Source: Symbiodinium natans
Lineage: Eukaryota; Sar; Dinophyceae; Suessiales; Symbiodiniaceae
DNA length: 64,000 nucleotides
Assembly: GCA_905221605.1 (NCBI GenBank)
Contig: CAJNDS010001924.1
Span: 641,001-705,000, forward strand
Direction of reading: 5' to 3'
Positions 11,535 to 21,110 of this stretch are shown piece after piece. The translations under genes were made by a program, and so were the position numbers. Position 1 is the first letter of the stretch. The number at the start of each line of letters is the position of its first letter. The notes below the pieces were generated by a model that made no database searches, was not told the DNA's origin, and was given only the letters and a program-made list of their open reading frames with translations.

Positions 11535-12073
11535 CCCTGCTGCGCTTCAGAATCAGGTAGAACTGGACAACAGATGGCAATAAGGCGGGCCTGGGCCGGG
11601 TCAACTTCTTTGCCCTTATTTTCCACACTGGGCGCTCGAGAAGCCTGCGTTTAACTGCTGTAACGACTCTGTTTTCTTGGCTTGCATCCTTATGGCCTAG
11701 TCAACATGTTCCACGCGGCTTCGTCAAAATGATCCAACGGCCTCCTTTGCTTGATTTGGGGTCCTTGCAGCCTAGTCAAAATGCTCCAGAAACCCACTCG
11801 GCTTGGGTCCTTGCCTAGTCAAAGTGCTCAGGCGGCCAATCATAATGCTCCAGAATCCCAGCTTGGGCGGTAGCCACAATGCGCTTGATCTGGGCCCTGC
11901 TGTGCTTGAATCTGGACACCAAGTAGAACTGGACACCAGATAGCAATAAGGCGGGCCTGGGCCTGGTCATCTTCTTTGTCCCTATTTCCCACGCTGGGTG
12001 CTCGAGAAGCCTGCAGTCAAACTGCTGTAAGGACTCTATTTTCTTGGCTTGCGCCCTTACAGCCTCGCCAACA
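11535..12073. repeat. Diverged direct duplication of about 175 bp
   Basis: Copies at about 11535-11710 and 11895-12073 share GGCAATAAGGCGGGCCTGGG, CTCGAGAAGCCTGC and TTTTCTTGGCTTGC. The spacer repeats CCTAGTCAA(A/G)(A/G)TGCTC. Confidence 0.85.
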
Positions 12074-12192
12074 TCCCTTCCCTATCCCTTGCTCGCAGTA
12101 CCCTCCGCCTGAGCTCTTCCCTGAAGCTTTGAGGTGTGAGGGACTTGCAGGACTTGGGGTCCAAGGCTAGCCAAACCCCAAAAACCCTTCAC

Positions 12193-12547
12193 CTCTAGGC
12201 GCCGGGGTCGAGACAACAAAACATCTGCGAGACAGCGCATCGGCCACTCCTCGTGGTCTTCGTCCTCCATGACTGCGTCGCGAAGTGACCTGAGCTCACT
12301 TGGGCTCAGATCCAGCAGCAAGCGCTCTTCGATCCACTTCATCTCTGCCTCAGAGATGAAGCGAGGGGGCTCTCTCGGCTTGCTATCTCACGGGGTGAGC
12401 TTCGGCATCTGGGACAGGTTGACGCGCTTGGCCTGTGTGTACGGCAGAAAAGTGTGACAGACATGGCTGTCAGCGAGGGACTCCACGAGCTGGACAGCCT
12501 GAGAACCGGAGTGATTGGCAGCGACCCATAGGCGAAAGCCATTGCTG
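12193..12547 (-). CDS. Unrecognised coding block interrupted by an in-frame TGA
   Basis: The acceptor is GTTCCAG (to 12548) and the donor GAG|GTGAAG (12192). The frame reads SNGFRLWVAANHSGSQAVQL and onward to MPKLTP, meets TGA at 12390-12388, then continues DSKPREPPRFISEAEMKWIE to LLSRPRRLE. The second part is rich in acidic and hydrophobic residues and looks like a real folded domain. Three readings: two exons separated by a 60-nt GT-AG intron (12442-12383) that removes the TGA; the end of one gene followed by an exon of another; or a decayed gene. It may belong to the PPR gene, but neither half contains a PPR motif. Confidence 0.55.
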
Positions 12548-12625
12548 CTGGAACACGCAGAAGTGAAACAAGCTGGCCGTAGAAGGTTTAAGGGCGTGCT
12601 GGGCTAGGGTTTTGGCTGTTCGGGT

Positions 12626-12716
12626 TTTAGACGGTTCAGGGTTTAGGGTGCAGGGTTTAGGGTTTGGAGTCAGGGTGCAGGCTGTATAGGGTTTGGGGTT
12701 GTAGGGCTTAGGGTTT
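12626..12716. repeat. Degenerate telomere-type text
   Basis: Scattered TTTAGGG, TGCAGGG and TTTGGGG units. Confidence 0.75.
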
Positions 12717-13024
12717 CGAATCTAGAGCTGAGACCATGAAGCATGCGTCGCGAATCCTGCTTCCTGTCAGCCAGCACCCCCCCATCCCAAGCTTTCAAAG
12801 GCTCGAAGCTTCCCAAACCATCGCAGGCCCAAGCTTACAAAGCTTACAAAGGCTTGAATCTGAAGCTTCTGAATAAGGTCATACAATTTCAAACCGAAAT
12901 TCGGTTGCAGAGTTGTATATGTATCTTGCATGCATGATGTGTTGTGTAAAATAGCCGCGAAGATACTCAACAAGTACGATTTTATCGGCATTTACAGTGT
13001 TTTCGGCGTGTACTACTTGTACAC

Positions 13025-13105
13025 CAGTGTAGACAAGGAGGGTGTAGATCTTGGGGGAGGGGGGGGGGGGTGACCATATATATATATATATACATATATA
13101 TGTAT
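13025..13105. repeat. G-run and (TA)n microsatellite
   Basis: A run of G is followed by TATATA from about 13075 to 13102. Confidence 0.9.
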
Positions 13106-13363
13106 AGAGTGCCAATTTGAAACGAAAAGCGATAAATCTACAAACCCATAAACATTCCAACCATCCAAGGGCCCTCAACAAAGCTCCATGATGCACTCAA
13201 CTCCCAAGTGCCCCCAAGAAAAGAAGTAACAAAAGCCCAACATCAGATGCCGCACGCAACTTCCTCAAAAACCCAAAGTCAACACCCTGCAGCTGCGCTG
13301 TCACCTTGCTGTTCGCTGCATGTGGTCCACCCAGAACCTGGCATCAATTGGTTTGCTGTAATG

Positions 13364-13448
13364 GGGTTTAGGGTTTAGGGTTTAGGGTGGAGGGCTTAGG
13401 GTTTAGGGTTTAGGGTTTAGGGTTTAGGGTTTAGGGTTTAGGGTTTGG
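13364..13448. repeat. Telomere-type TTTAGGG array
   Basis: About twelve units, in the intron downstream of the PPR exon 13622-13694. Confidence 0.96.
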
Positions 13449-13621
13449 GGCAACGCTATGCTTCAAGGGAGCAACCTCAAGGGTGTCCAAGACACGTATA
13501 CCCCCGCACCTCCAATGAGCCCCCAAAACGGCCGAAACGTGCAAAAAGCCAGATGCCAACAGCCGGTGGCTGGCTGAGACAGCTTCTCAACTTCAAAACC
13601 CCCGGCGTGCTGAAGCCTTAC

Positions 13622-13694
13622 ATCCGAGGTGCTCAGCGGAGGCCCAGTTGCCCCCCTTTGCCAAGGCATTAAGAAGCATGTTGTAGGTGTAAAC
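13622..13694 (-). CDS. PPR exon (VYTYNMLLNALAKGGNW)
   Basis: The acceptor is CCGAG|GTT and the donor GAT|GTAAGG. It encodes VYTYNMLLNALAKGGNWASA then EHLG. With 14246-14202 and 14039-13962 it forms three consecutive exons that rebuild one and a half PPR units perfectly, which is the best evidence for this gene. Introns are 267 and 162 nt. Confidence 0.87.
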
Positions 13695-13961
13695 CTCGGA
13701 AGATACAGGGATGTCCGAATCCAGTCTACTCCAGCATTCCAAGGGGCTTTTGGCCTCTGTGCGATTCAAAGGGGCGCGGAAAGTCAGGTGCCAGCACCGG
13801 AAGTGAAGGAAAGGATCTGGAATCCACAAAGAGTCTTTTGTACCGGGGAACAAGTTTGCCTGCAGAAATATTATCCCAAGTCATGCTGCATCTCTGCATG
13901 TCCATCATTCTTATGTAGGTAGCTTAAAATCCCCTAGCCTAGCGTAATATGGGTTAGCGAC

Positions 13962-14039
13962 ATCGGGCGTCAGCCGGTTCCGCAGCAACCGTCGGGCCAT
14001 GCGCTCGGCCATTGGGGCATCCCCAGATTGGGCGCAAGC
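13962..14039 (-). CDS. PPR exon (ACAQSGDAPMAERMARRL)
   Basis: It is exactly 78 nt, phase 0. The acceptor is CACGCAG|GCT and the donor GAT|GTCGCT. It encodes ACAQSGDAPMAERMARRL then LRNRLTPD. It joins the exons on both sides (14246 and 13694) without changing frame, and the end LTPD continues as VYTYN in the next exon. Confidence 0.87.
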
Positions 14040-14201
14040 CTGCGTGTCGTTTCAGGATTTCAGGCTTGTGGTGATAGGAGCCGGGTTTTGTGGCTTTAGA
14101 AGCTGTGGTTTGGGGTAAAAGGACAGCGCAAAGTCCGGAAGCACAAGCAACACAGGTCGTGATGTGCAACCGTGCTGGCTTCTAGGCCCCCACTGTGCCA
14201 C

Positions 14202-14246
14202 CTTGATGATCTGCTTGTAGCAGCTAAGGTCTGGCTCAATGCCCAC
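14202..14246 (-). CDS. PPR exon (VGIEPDLSCYKQIIK)
   Basis: It is exactly 45 nt, phase 0 at both ends. The acceptor is GTTGCAG|GTG and the donor AAG|GTGGCA. It encodes VGIEPDLSCYKQIIK. Spliced to 14039 it gives CYKQIIK|ACAQSGD, correct PPR spacing. The intron is 162 nt. Confidence 0.87.
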
Positions 14247-14821
14247 CTGCAACAGCAAGTTGGTGCTCCGGGTGCATGTGTCGTATCCAGCTTGGCCGTT
14301 TAGGATTTACGCCTCTTGTGTTTCCAGGCTTGGGCATGCAAGAACATTCTGAAGCTTTGGTCTTTTGCTGGGCTCCGAATCAGCTGGAATCGATTCGCTC
14401 TGCTTGCTACTTGAAACAACGGCTTTCAGAACACACCGAATTCTCAACGTCCTTGTCCCTCCAGAGATACTCTGACGCATTTTCTGCGAAATTCTTAGGA
14501 CGATGTTCTGAGGCCCCAGTGAAGAGTAAAGAGGACCCTGGCAAGGAGAATAGCTGAGTTACTATCAACCCCTCACCCAGAGTGGGGAAGTAGCATATTC
14601 ACTGGTCTTTTGGCTCGCTCGGTAAAGTCAAAGGGCAAGCACTCCAAACGACCACACAGCTCACTAATATGGAATAGTAGGCCCCACCACCCCTGCTCAT
14701 GGGATCATGCGTGCGACTTTGCGGGGGCACTTGCATTTCGGGGATGTACAGCCTCGGGTTTGCTGTGCCTCAAAGTCCACACCCTTCGATGAGTTGCTGC
14801 TGCTTAGAAACCGAGCGTAAT

Positions 14822-14886
14822 ACAGGGGTCGGAATAATTACTGATGACATTGCCTCATGGTCCTATAATAACCACCAACCCCTATT
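14822..14886. mobile_element. MITE-like element (family 1), short copy
   Basis: ACAGGGGTCGGAATAATTAC at the left and AACCCCTATTATAA at the right correspond to the family 1 ends in inverted order. Confidence 0.55.
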
Positions 14887-14926
14887 ATAACTTTTAAGGC
14901 CCCCAAAGCATGTCTACGTGCCCTAC

Positions 14927-14978
14927 ATGAGCACCTCCTCCGCTTGCAGCAACCAGTCTCGCGCACCAGTGGCATTGC
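14927..14978 (-). CDS. PPR exon (NATGARDWLLQAEEVL)
   Basis: The acceptor is GAGGCAG|GC. It encodes (G)NATGARDWLLQAEEVL with a GT donor (GTAGGG). Spacing fits G-x-x-x-G-A-x-x-W-L of dinoflagellate PPR units. Confidence 0.65.
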
Positions 14979-14999
14979 CTGCCTCAGAGCAGCATGGTC

Positions 15000-16390
15000 A
15001 AGGTAGCTACAGAGACGGCACTCAAATGGAAGCTCATACTCCCGGAAAGGTCCGCTGAAGCGCAAGGAAATCGGAGCCCCAAATAAGGTAAGACCATGTT
15101 AAACCCAGCCGCAAGGGGGGTGTGCGAATCTGGAAGAAGTGTACTGAACGGTTCTGCGCTTGGCTCAAGGAGCCCAACTGAACCCAACCAACCCCTCGAA
15201 GCCTGTACCCTAGACCTGACATTCAAACCACAACTCTGGAAGCAGAGAGGCCTTTGCAAAGGCGCCCAGGAGGGTGCTGTATGTAACAACATCCTTGGAT
15301 CACCGGTGGGTGGAAGCCACTCCATTTAATTTTGCAGCAATAGGAGTTTGGCACCTGCTGGGTTCGAGCGCTTGGAGTTTTCGACGGGGGTTGATGCTAC
15401 GATGTTGCCCTTAGCTTCTCTAAACCCTAAACCCTAAACCCTAAACCCTAAACCCTAAACCCTAAGCCCTTTCTAAGCGAGACATTTATCAGAGGTGCCC
15501 CCTGTTGAGCTGAGCAGCCTCTCCGCAGCTGATCTATGATAAAGCAGGCTAGACTTACTTTGCAACAACGAAGGCCAAGCCCCAAAAAGTTTAGCAGCTC
15601 ACCGCCCAACGTGGACTTAAGGCAATCTGCGAAGCAACGGCTTCTCTGAGCCTTTCGCGCCATGGCGCATGTCAGGCTTGACATCTTTACCCCAACTTCT
15701 GCAAACCACCTAACCATCCCGACCAGCCCGAACTTTAGGGCGTCATGAACCCTAAACCCCTAACCCCGAAACCTAAACCCTAAACCCTAAACCCGAAACC
15801 GCAGCCGCATGGCCGGTCTCAGCTGGAGATCTTCCATTCCTTAGCCCAGGGCCGGCAAGCCAAGAATTGTCAGGGCGTAGGGGTCTTGGGCCGGATTTGT
15901 GTATTTGCAGACCGTGCTTCGTTCCCCCTGTGTTTTTCCTCACAGATGACCTGCTACAGCCATAACTTACATAGACATTGCAACAAGAGACATGCATGTG
16001 CACAAGCTTGCATGAACACTCCACAAGATCTCTGGTGCAGATATTGTCTTCTTTGTTATCTTGCATGGGAAAGAGGCGAACCCGGATTGCGCGGTAAGCC
16101 TGCTCACAGGTTCTCATGCTGTGACAAGGTTGTGACAAGGTTAGCTATACGACGTCGCGCAGTCCGAGCACAAAAGTGCCTTATCTACGTGTCGCTGTCA
16201 GTTCTTCTAGGCAGAGGTGCTTTGTCAAACATACAACAAACAGTTCGGAAAGACCACGTCGCAAATTTCAAGAGAACTTGGCACACAGAACAACCTGAAA
16301 GGGTGGCGGCGTTGGTGGGAACCCTAGTTTGCACATGAGTTCTTGTCCTGCACCATTGTTGATGCACTGGGCACTATAGCACCGGAAAGG
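15000..16390. other. Intronic or intergenic; arrays at 15420-15468 and 15745-15799
   Basis: Two CCCTAAA arrays. On the minus strand 15540-15510 reads SAAERLLSSTGG, which may be a decayed PPR fragment. Nothing else is supported. Confidence 0.5.
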
Positions 16391-16394
16391 CCAC

Positions 16395-16479
16395 CCTAAA
16401 CCCTAAACCCTAAACCCTAAACCCTAAACCCTAAACCCTAAACCCGAAACCCTAAACCCTAAACCCTAAACCCTAAACC
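16395..16479. repeat. CCCTAAA array adjoining a PPR exon
   Basis: Twelve units, one CCCGAAA. It lies four bases from the PPR exon 16484-16560. Confidence 0.97.
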
Positions 16480-16483
16480 AAGC

Positions 16484-16560
16484 CAGGAATCGAAGCAGGA
16501 CTCCTTCCGCCCCGGCGGTGTCCCCGCTGTTCGCAGCCGCAGACATGAGGATGTTGAAGC
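16484..16560 (-). CDS. PPR exon (FNILMSAAANSGDTAGAEGV)
   Basis: It encodes FNILMSAAANSGDTAGAEGV then LLRFL, a complete PPR helix pair. The acceptor is CCAGAG|GC. The exon is followed after about four bases by a telomere-type array (16479-16395) that opens the next intron. Confidence 0.78.
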
Positions 16561-16603
16561 CTCTGGTGCTTGAAGTCAGGTTAGGTCGGTTGTCTGCTAA
16601 CAT

Positions 16604-16848
16604 AGGGTTTAGGGTTTAGGGTTTAGGGTTTAGGGTTTAGGGTTTGGGGTTTGGGGTTTAGGGTTTAGGGGTTAGGGTTTAGGGTTTAGGGTTTAGGGAT
16701 GTTTAGGGTTTAGGGTTTGGGGTTTAGGGTTTCGGGTTTGGGGTTTAGGGTTTGGGGTTTAGGGTTTAGGGTTTAGGGTTTAGGGTTTAGGGTTTAGGGT
16801 TTAGGGTTTAGGGTTTAGGGTTTAGGGTTTAGGGTTTAGGGTTTAGGG
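16604..16848. repeat. Long TTTAGGG array, about 35 units
   Basis: The left half contains TTTGGGG variants and a GATG interruption; the right half is nearly perfect. Orientation is opposite to the array at 16395-16479, so the PPR exon at 16484-16560 sits between two inverted arrays. Confidence 0.97.
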
Positions 16849-17247
16849 CAACAGGCAAGCAAACAATCGCCCCCAGGGCGGGCAACTTTTGTCCTGGGTC
16901 TTCTGCAGCATTAGATGAGCTAGCTTCCTGTTCTAGCTGTGTGGAAGATGACTTCTCTAAATCTACCATAGGGCAAGAACGGGAAACAAAGTGTTCTGAA
17001 AGGGCGCAAAGCATCGGCTTCCTGCTGGAGAAACTATGCCCTCGTCTTTCCAGTCCAAATTTTTAAAGGGCTCAGAAACTGCAATCCCCCAATGCCCCAG
17101 AGCCCCATAGCTTCGAATGGGCACCTATCAAGGTGTGGAGGAATCTCTAGAGTCTCAGGTTTAGGGCTTCTAAATTCAATTGGCAGACCGGGTTTGGTGT
17201 CTTCAGCAAGGGGGGCGGGGGGGGGGGGGGCTCGCTGAGGACTTCAC

Positions 17248-17291
17248 TGACGAGCTCTGGGCGAATGCCCTCGTCGAGCATCACTCGAAAC
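17248..17291 (-). CDS. PPR exon (FRVMLDEGIRPELVS)
   Basis: The acceptor is GCCCAG|G and the donor TCA|GTGAAG. It encodes FRVMLDEGIRPELV and part of Ser, completing the unit begun in 17397-17459. A run of 19 G on the plus strand lies about 20 bp downstream in the next intron. Confidence 0.85.
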
Positions 17292-17396
17292 CTGGGCTGC
17301 TTGGGTTCAAGCGGCTGCGAGGAACTGAGTCTACCGTACCTCGTGGCCTCAACATCTGGCACAAGTGCTAAGCATCTTCTCATAAAAGCAAGTTGC

Positions 17397-17459
17397 CACG
17401 CTTCGGCGCCCTCCATGTCACCCACTTTGGCATGAGCAGTCATGACCTTGGCAAGGCCG
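17397..17459 (-). CDS. PPR exon (VMTAHAKVGDMEGAEAW)
   Basis: It encodes GLAKVMTAHAKVGDMEGAEA and the first two bases of Trp. The GC donor after GCGTG joins to 17291 with codon TG|G, giving AEAWFRVMLDEGIRPELVS, a textbook PPR unit junction. The intron is 105 nt. The acceptor is TTCGTAG|CGG. Confidence 0.85.
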
Positions 17460-17698
17460 CTACGAACTTCCACTATCGCTGGGTCAGAACCGACGCATAC
17501 GTGAGGGCTTCAAGTGCAGCTCGTCTGAACATCACAAAATGCGCAAACTTCAAAAGAAAAATCATGACTGCTAACGTTGGGGAAGGCTACCTTTCCGGTC
17601 GAAAGGAAGTCTTGCAAAACGTCGACCTAGGATGCTCAAAGGCCCGCTCTGGTTCCCCCTAGGGCTCGATAAGTCCACAACCTTCCCCTGCACGGCCC

Positions 17699-17728
17699 TC
17701 AACCCTAAACCCTAAACCCTAAACCCTA
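17699..17728. repeat. Short CCCTAAA array
   Basis: Four units. Confidence 0.93.
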
Positions 17729-18115
17729 TACGCAAAGAGCGCTGTCGCGCGCCGTCTGCAATAAAAATGTCCGACGAAGCCACCGCGTGGAAATGGGGCA
17801 CCCATGGATCCAGGCCGGCCTAGTCTTGTCAGAGCTTTGGGAGTTTGAGTGGCTGTTGATGGATCTTCCGGGAGATCTTCTGAGAGATCTTCTGAGAGTT
17901 CTCGGATTGCGGGTCAATCTCGGAAGGATGTCACGCAGAATCGCTGGATCCAAAATCCCTCCTGCGAGTAACGCCGCTTTGTGCTCTGAACACCTTGATT
18001 ACCCGAAGACGCAAAACCGACCTCAAATGACCTCAACTCCAAAAGCATCGCGGCCCTAAGTCCCTAAGTAACCACAAGCTGGAACGCTCGCTAACATCAA
18101 CAAACACTCAAGTGC

Positions 18116-18154
18116 CAAATGCCTCAGACATACGGCGCAGCCAATCTCCGGCGC
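18116..18154 (-). CDS. PPR exon fragment (AGDWLRRMSEA)
   Basis: It encodes GAGDWLRRMSEAF, matching a PPR helix B (xxWLxRM). The acceptor is CCAGAG|GC and a GC donor is possible at 18115. It lies downstream of the ARM-TIR gene on the same strand. Confidence 0.5.
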
Positions 18155-18289
18155 CTCTGGTGAGGGGAGGTATCGGATGTCAATCAGAATATGGTACCCT
18201 GACAAGTTCCGAGGTTTTGCGGACTTGCACCAGCAACAATCCAGCAACCGTCCAGCGGCTAAAGGGCCACCAAGAATTGTCACCTCAAG

Positions 18290-18900
18290 CCCTAAACCCT
18301 AAACCCTAAACCCTAAAGCCTGCAGGCCTTGGGGTTCAAGGCTAGGGTTCAGGGTGCTCATGGCTTCGCGAAATCTCCAAAAATGTTTGAAATGCTACAC
18401 AAATAAGTTTTGACAAATTTAATTTCATTAATCTTTTCTGGTATGATTATCAAATGGTTCGATTTTAGTGTCGTATATGACATTGATATATCATTATTAT
18501 ATCTAATTTCTCCTCATCCTATACTTGATTTCTTTCATAGAGTTCATCGCCATTCGTTTATAGGAATAATTTAAGTCAAAATTCAGGATCTCGAATTGTA
18601 GTATTTAAGGCTTAAGATTTAAGATCCTAAACCCCGAACCCCGAAATCCTAAATTAAGTTGTGGCTGTAAGATTCAATATGTCAACGTTTAAGCTGAGTA
18701 TTGCAGACTGTAGGGTTTGGGGGTTTGGGATTTAGAGCTTAGAGTTTAGAAAGCAAAATCCCAAATTCAGTATGATGTAGTACAATTTAAGGTCTAGGGT
18801 TTGAGTTTCACATACACTCGGCAGTGAGGCACAACCTGCACAATAAGCCCCCACCTCAATCCTAAACCTGAGACCTCAAGACCTTAAGACCTCAAGCGCG
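18290..18900. other. A/T-rich stretch with degenerate telomere-type text
   Basis: A short CCCTAAA array (18290-18318) is followed by an A/T-rich segment with altered units such as TTTAAGG and CCCGAAA. No gene is seen. Confidence 0.5.
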
Positions 18901-19098
18901 TCGTCTTGACACAGCAACATGGGAACCACGATCACAGACCAATTCGTACTTGCTGCATTAACATGCATTAGGACTCGAAAGTCCCATCTCGGGCCGAGAA
19001 AAAAGCCGTTTGAAAAGCCTGCTGTCGCCATCAGCGAATACTGCAGGGCATGTGAGACAATGACATGGTTGCTGCAAGCTGGCTACTTACTGCAGCAG

Positions 19099-19559
19099 CT
19101 ACTTGGTGACCATGCGCCTTCGCAGGTTCGCAGCAATTTCAGTAGCGATTTCAAGTTCTGACTTGTTCCGACAGTCCAAAAACACAATGCCCGGCTTGAA
19201 AACACTAAGAATGTAGCCTTGAGCCAGTTTGTCCTTGTCATAGGCGTGTTCTGGGCCACAAGGTGGCTCTGGTGGGTATGTGTCCTCCACTCTGAGTGGC
19301 AGAACTGTCACGAACCTTTTATAGTCCAGCGCGAACTTGAGCTCTTCATGGGCGGAATATGCTGACGAGGTCATCTCGCCATAGTTCTTCGTGCACACGG
19401 CAAGCATGGTACCACTTTCAGAATGGAGCCGCCCGAGATATTTCGTTGTCAGGTCCGCAAAGCTATCGCCAGCATCTGCAGCAACCATCAGGATGTCGTA
19501 TTTGCGGTCCCGAAGAATGTCAAAGACCTTGCGGAACTTCCTCAGCATTGCAAGTGGCC
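19099..19559 (-). CDS. TIR-like domain exon of the ARM-TIR gene
   Basis: This exon is in the same frame as the ARM exon once the 96-nt intron is removed. Numbering from the internal Met at 19548, a beta-A strand (YDILMVAADAG, about residues 17-27) is followed by helix A (SFADLTTKYL), a strand plus loop (GTMLAVCTKNYG, 46-57), a helix SAHEELKFAL (65-74) and a strand VTVLPL. The second Glu of HEEL (residue 69) lies where NADase TIR domains such as SARM1 carry the catalytic Glu (pattern xHKEI). The C-terminal part has a hydrophobic strand (GIVFLDC) and a final helix. The stop is TAG at 19101-19099. An alternative is a TIR-fold pseudo-domain used only for binding. The fold call is from pattern, not from a profile search. 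Confidence 0.72.
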
Positions 19560-21075
19560 CTTTTGGACAATACTAATGTTAAGTTGATGCTTGATATTTC
19601 CGCCGGAAGCAAAACAAGCACGTTAAAAAAACAGAAAACATCAAAATAGAACAACCATGTCCAAATGTCTTTTCTACGGGGCCGCCATCGAATCTTGCGG
19701 AAAACATGGCAACCCGAGTGCCTTCGCCGCTTGGGATGGCGCTTGCGGCTTCTGCTGGGACACTCTTGGCGTCTGCTGACTTTGTTGCTGGAGTTGAGCC
19801 GCTCTCCACGTCCTTCTGCGAAAGGAGTTTCAAGGCTTCGTCAGCAGCATCTTTCAGCTGCCCTTTGCCATGCCTAACTACGACTTCCAAGGTCGCAATG
19901 CCACCAGCTTTCACGATGGCTTTCTTGGCCTTGTCATTGTTGGAAAGGTGTCGTAGCGCCCTTGCAGAGTGCCATTTGGCATCATCGCTGCCAGTGACCA
20001 CCAGCCCTACCAGTGCCTCAGCGCCACCTTCTCTGGTGATGGCAACCCGATTCTCATCAGAAAGAGCCGCCCAATTTCCGAGCTGCTCCGCACCTTTGGC
20101 CTTCTGATCCTCCTTGCCAGTTTCCAATGTCTGGATCTCAGCCTTCAGCTTCTCCACACTCAAACCACCGGTGATTTTTGGCACCGGGTCATTGGCGGAG
20201 TCCAACTCTCGGGCTAAACGTTCAGCCCAATCCCGGTTTTCCGGGGTACCATCCTTGGCCACGCCCTCGATGGCAGCTCGAACTTCTGCAGAGCTGGCCA
20301 TGGCCGCACAGCACTGGTTGTCTAGGACAGCCATGTTGATCAAAGCACGGGTAGCAGTCTGACTCGCAGCACTAGCAGTCTGACTCGCAGCACTAGCGGG
20401 TGTCATAAGCGCGGCAAGAGGCGGAACGCCCCCGGCAGCTGCAATGGCTGCACAGTTCTGCTTGTTTTCGTCTGACAAATTTCTCAAGGCTTTTGCAGCC
20501 TCCAGCTTCGCAATACGGCTGCCATGTTTCACCAGGGCCACAAGGGGCGGAATGCCGCCCTCGGCTGCTATGCTCACCTTGTTCTGAGCATTGTCACTTG
20601 CCAAGGTTGTCAAGGCATGGGCGGCCTCACGCTTCACAGAACTGCTGCCATTTGTGACCAGGGCCACAATGGGCGGAATGGCGCCTTCAGCTGCAATGGT
20701 AACCTGGTTCTGGGCATTGTCAGTTGCCAGGGTTACCAAAGCAGCTACAGCCCGCTCCTTTGTAGAATCGCTGCCATTTGTGACCATGGCCACGAGAGGC
20801 GGAATGCCCCCTGCAGCTGCCACGGCCATTTTGTTTTGGGAGTTTCCAAATGCTAAGCTGCCCAGAGCACTTGCAGCCTGGATCTTCGAAGCCTTGCTGC
20901 TACTCGTCACCAGAGCCACCAGAGCCGGAATGCCCCCTGCAGCTGCTATGGCCACGCGATTCTGGTCATTTTCGTTTGCCAAGTTGGCCAAACCAACGGC
21001 AGCATCCTGCTTCTCAGTATGACTGGCCTCCAGGTTGGTCAACACCTCGATGGCCTTGCGGATCTCATCATCCAT
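19099..21075 (-). CDS. ARM-repeat protein with C-terminal TIR-like domain (two exons)
   Basis: The ATG is at 21075. Exon 1 (to 19656) encodes about 473 residues. Five Armadillo repeats of 42 residues carry the motif GGIP/GAIP/GGVP near residues 47, 89, 131, 173 and 215, followed by further degenerate ARM units around 300-420. A predicted 96-nt GT-AG intron (19655-19560) joins exon 2 (19559-19099), which encodes a TIR-like domain; the spliced product would be 626 residues. Without splicing, the reading frame runs into a hydrophobic stretch and stops at 19579. ARM repeats are protein-binding superhelices and, in SARM1, inhibit the TIR domain. That this protein cleaves NAD is inference only. It is nearly intronless, unlike its fragmented neighbours. 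A 21-bp tandem duplication (about 20354-20395) repeats seven residues, SAASQTA. Nothing in the sequence shows how it is regulated. Confidence 0.85.
19560..19655 (-). other. Predicted 96-nt intron between ARM and TIR exons
   Basis: The donor is G|GTTGTT at 19655 and the acceptor is AAAAG|GG ending at 19560, matching the AG|G preference of dinoflagellates. The intron is T-rich on the coding strand and contains two in-frame stops (TAA at 19581-19579 and TAG at 19575-19573). Its length is divisible by three, so the frame is kept on both sides. If retained it encodes a hydrophobic segment (SILMFSVFLTCLFCF) and then a stop, which could anchor an ARM-only form in a membrane. Confidence 0.6.
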
Positions 21076-21110
21076 GGCTCAACGCACACATGGCTTGAGC
21101 CACACTGTCT
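21076..21110 (-). other. Possible relict spliced-leader sequence before the ARM-TIR ATG
   Basis: On the coding strand 21102-21094 reads TGGCTCAAG, the last nine bases of the dinoflagellate spliced leader. It is followed by CCATGTGTGCGTTGAG, which resembles the CCATTTTGGCTCAAG seen after the junction of double (relict) leaders. The match covers only part of a leader. It lies about 20 bases before the start codon, where a retroposed trans-spliced mRNA would keep it. Confidence 0.4.
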
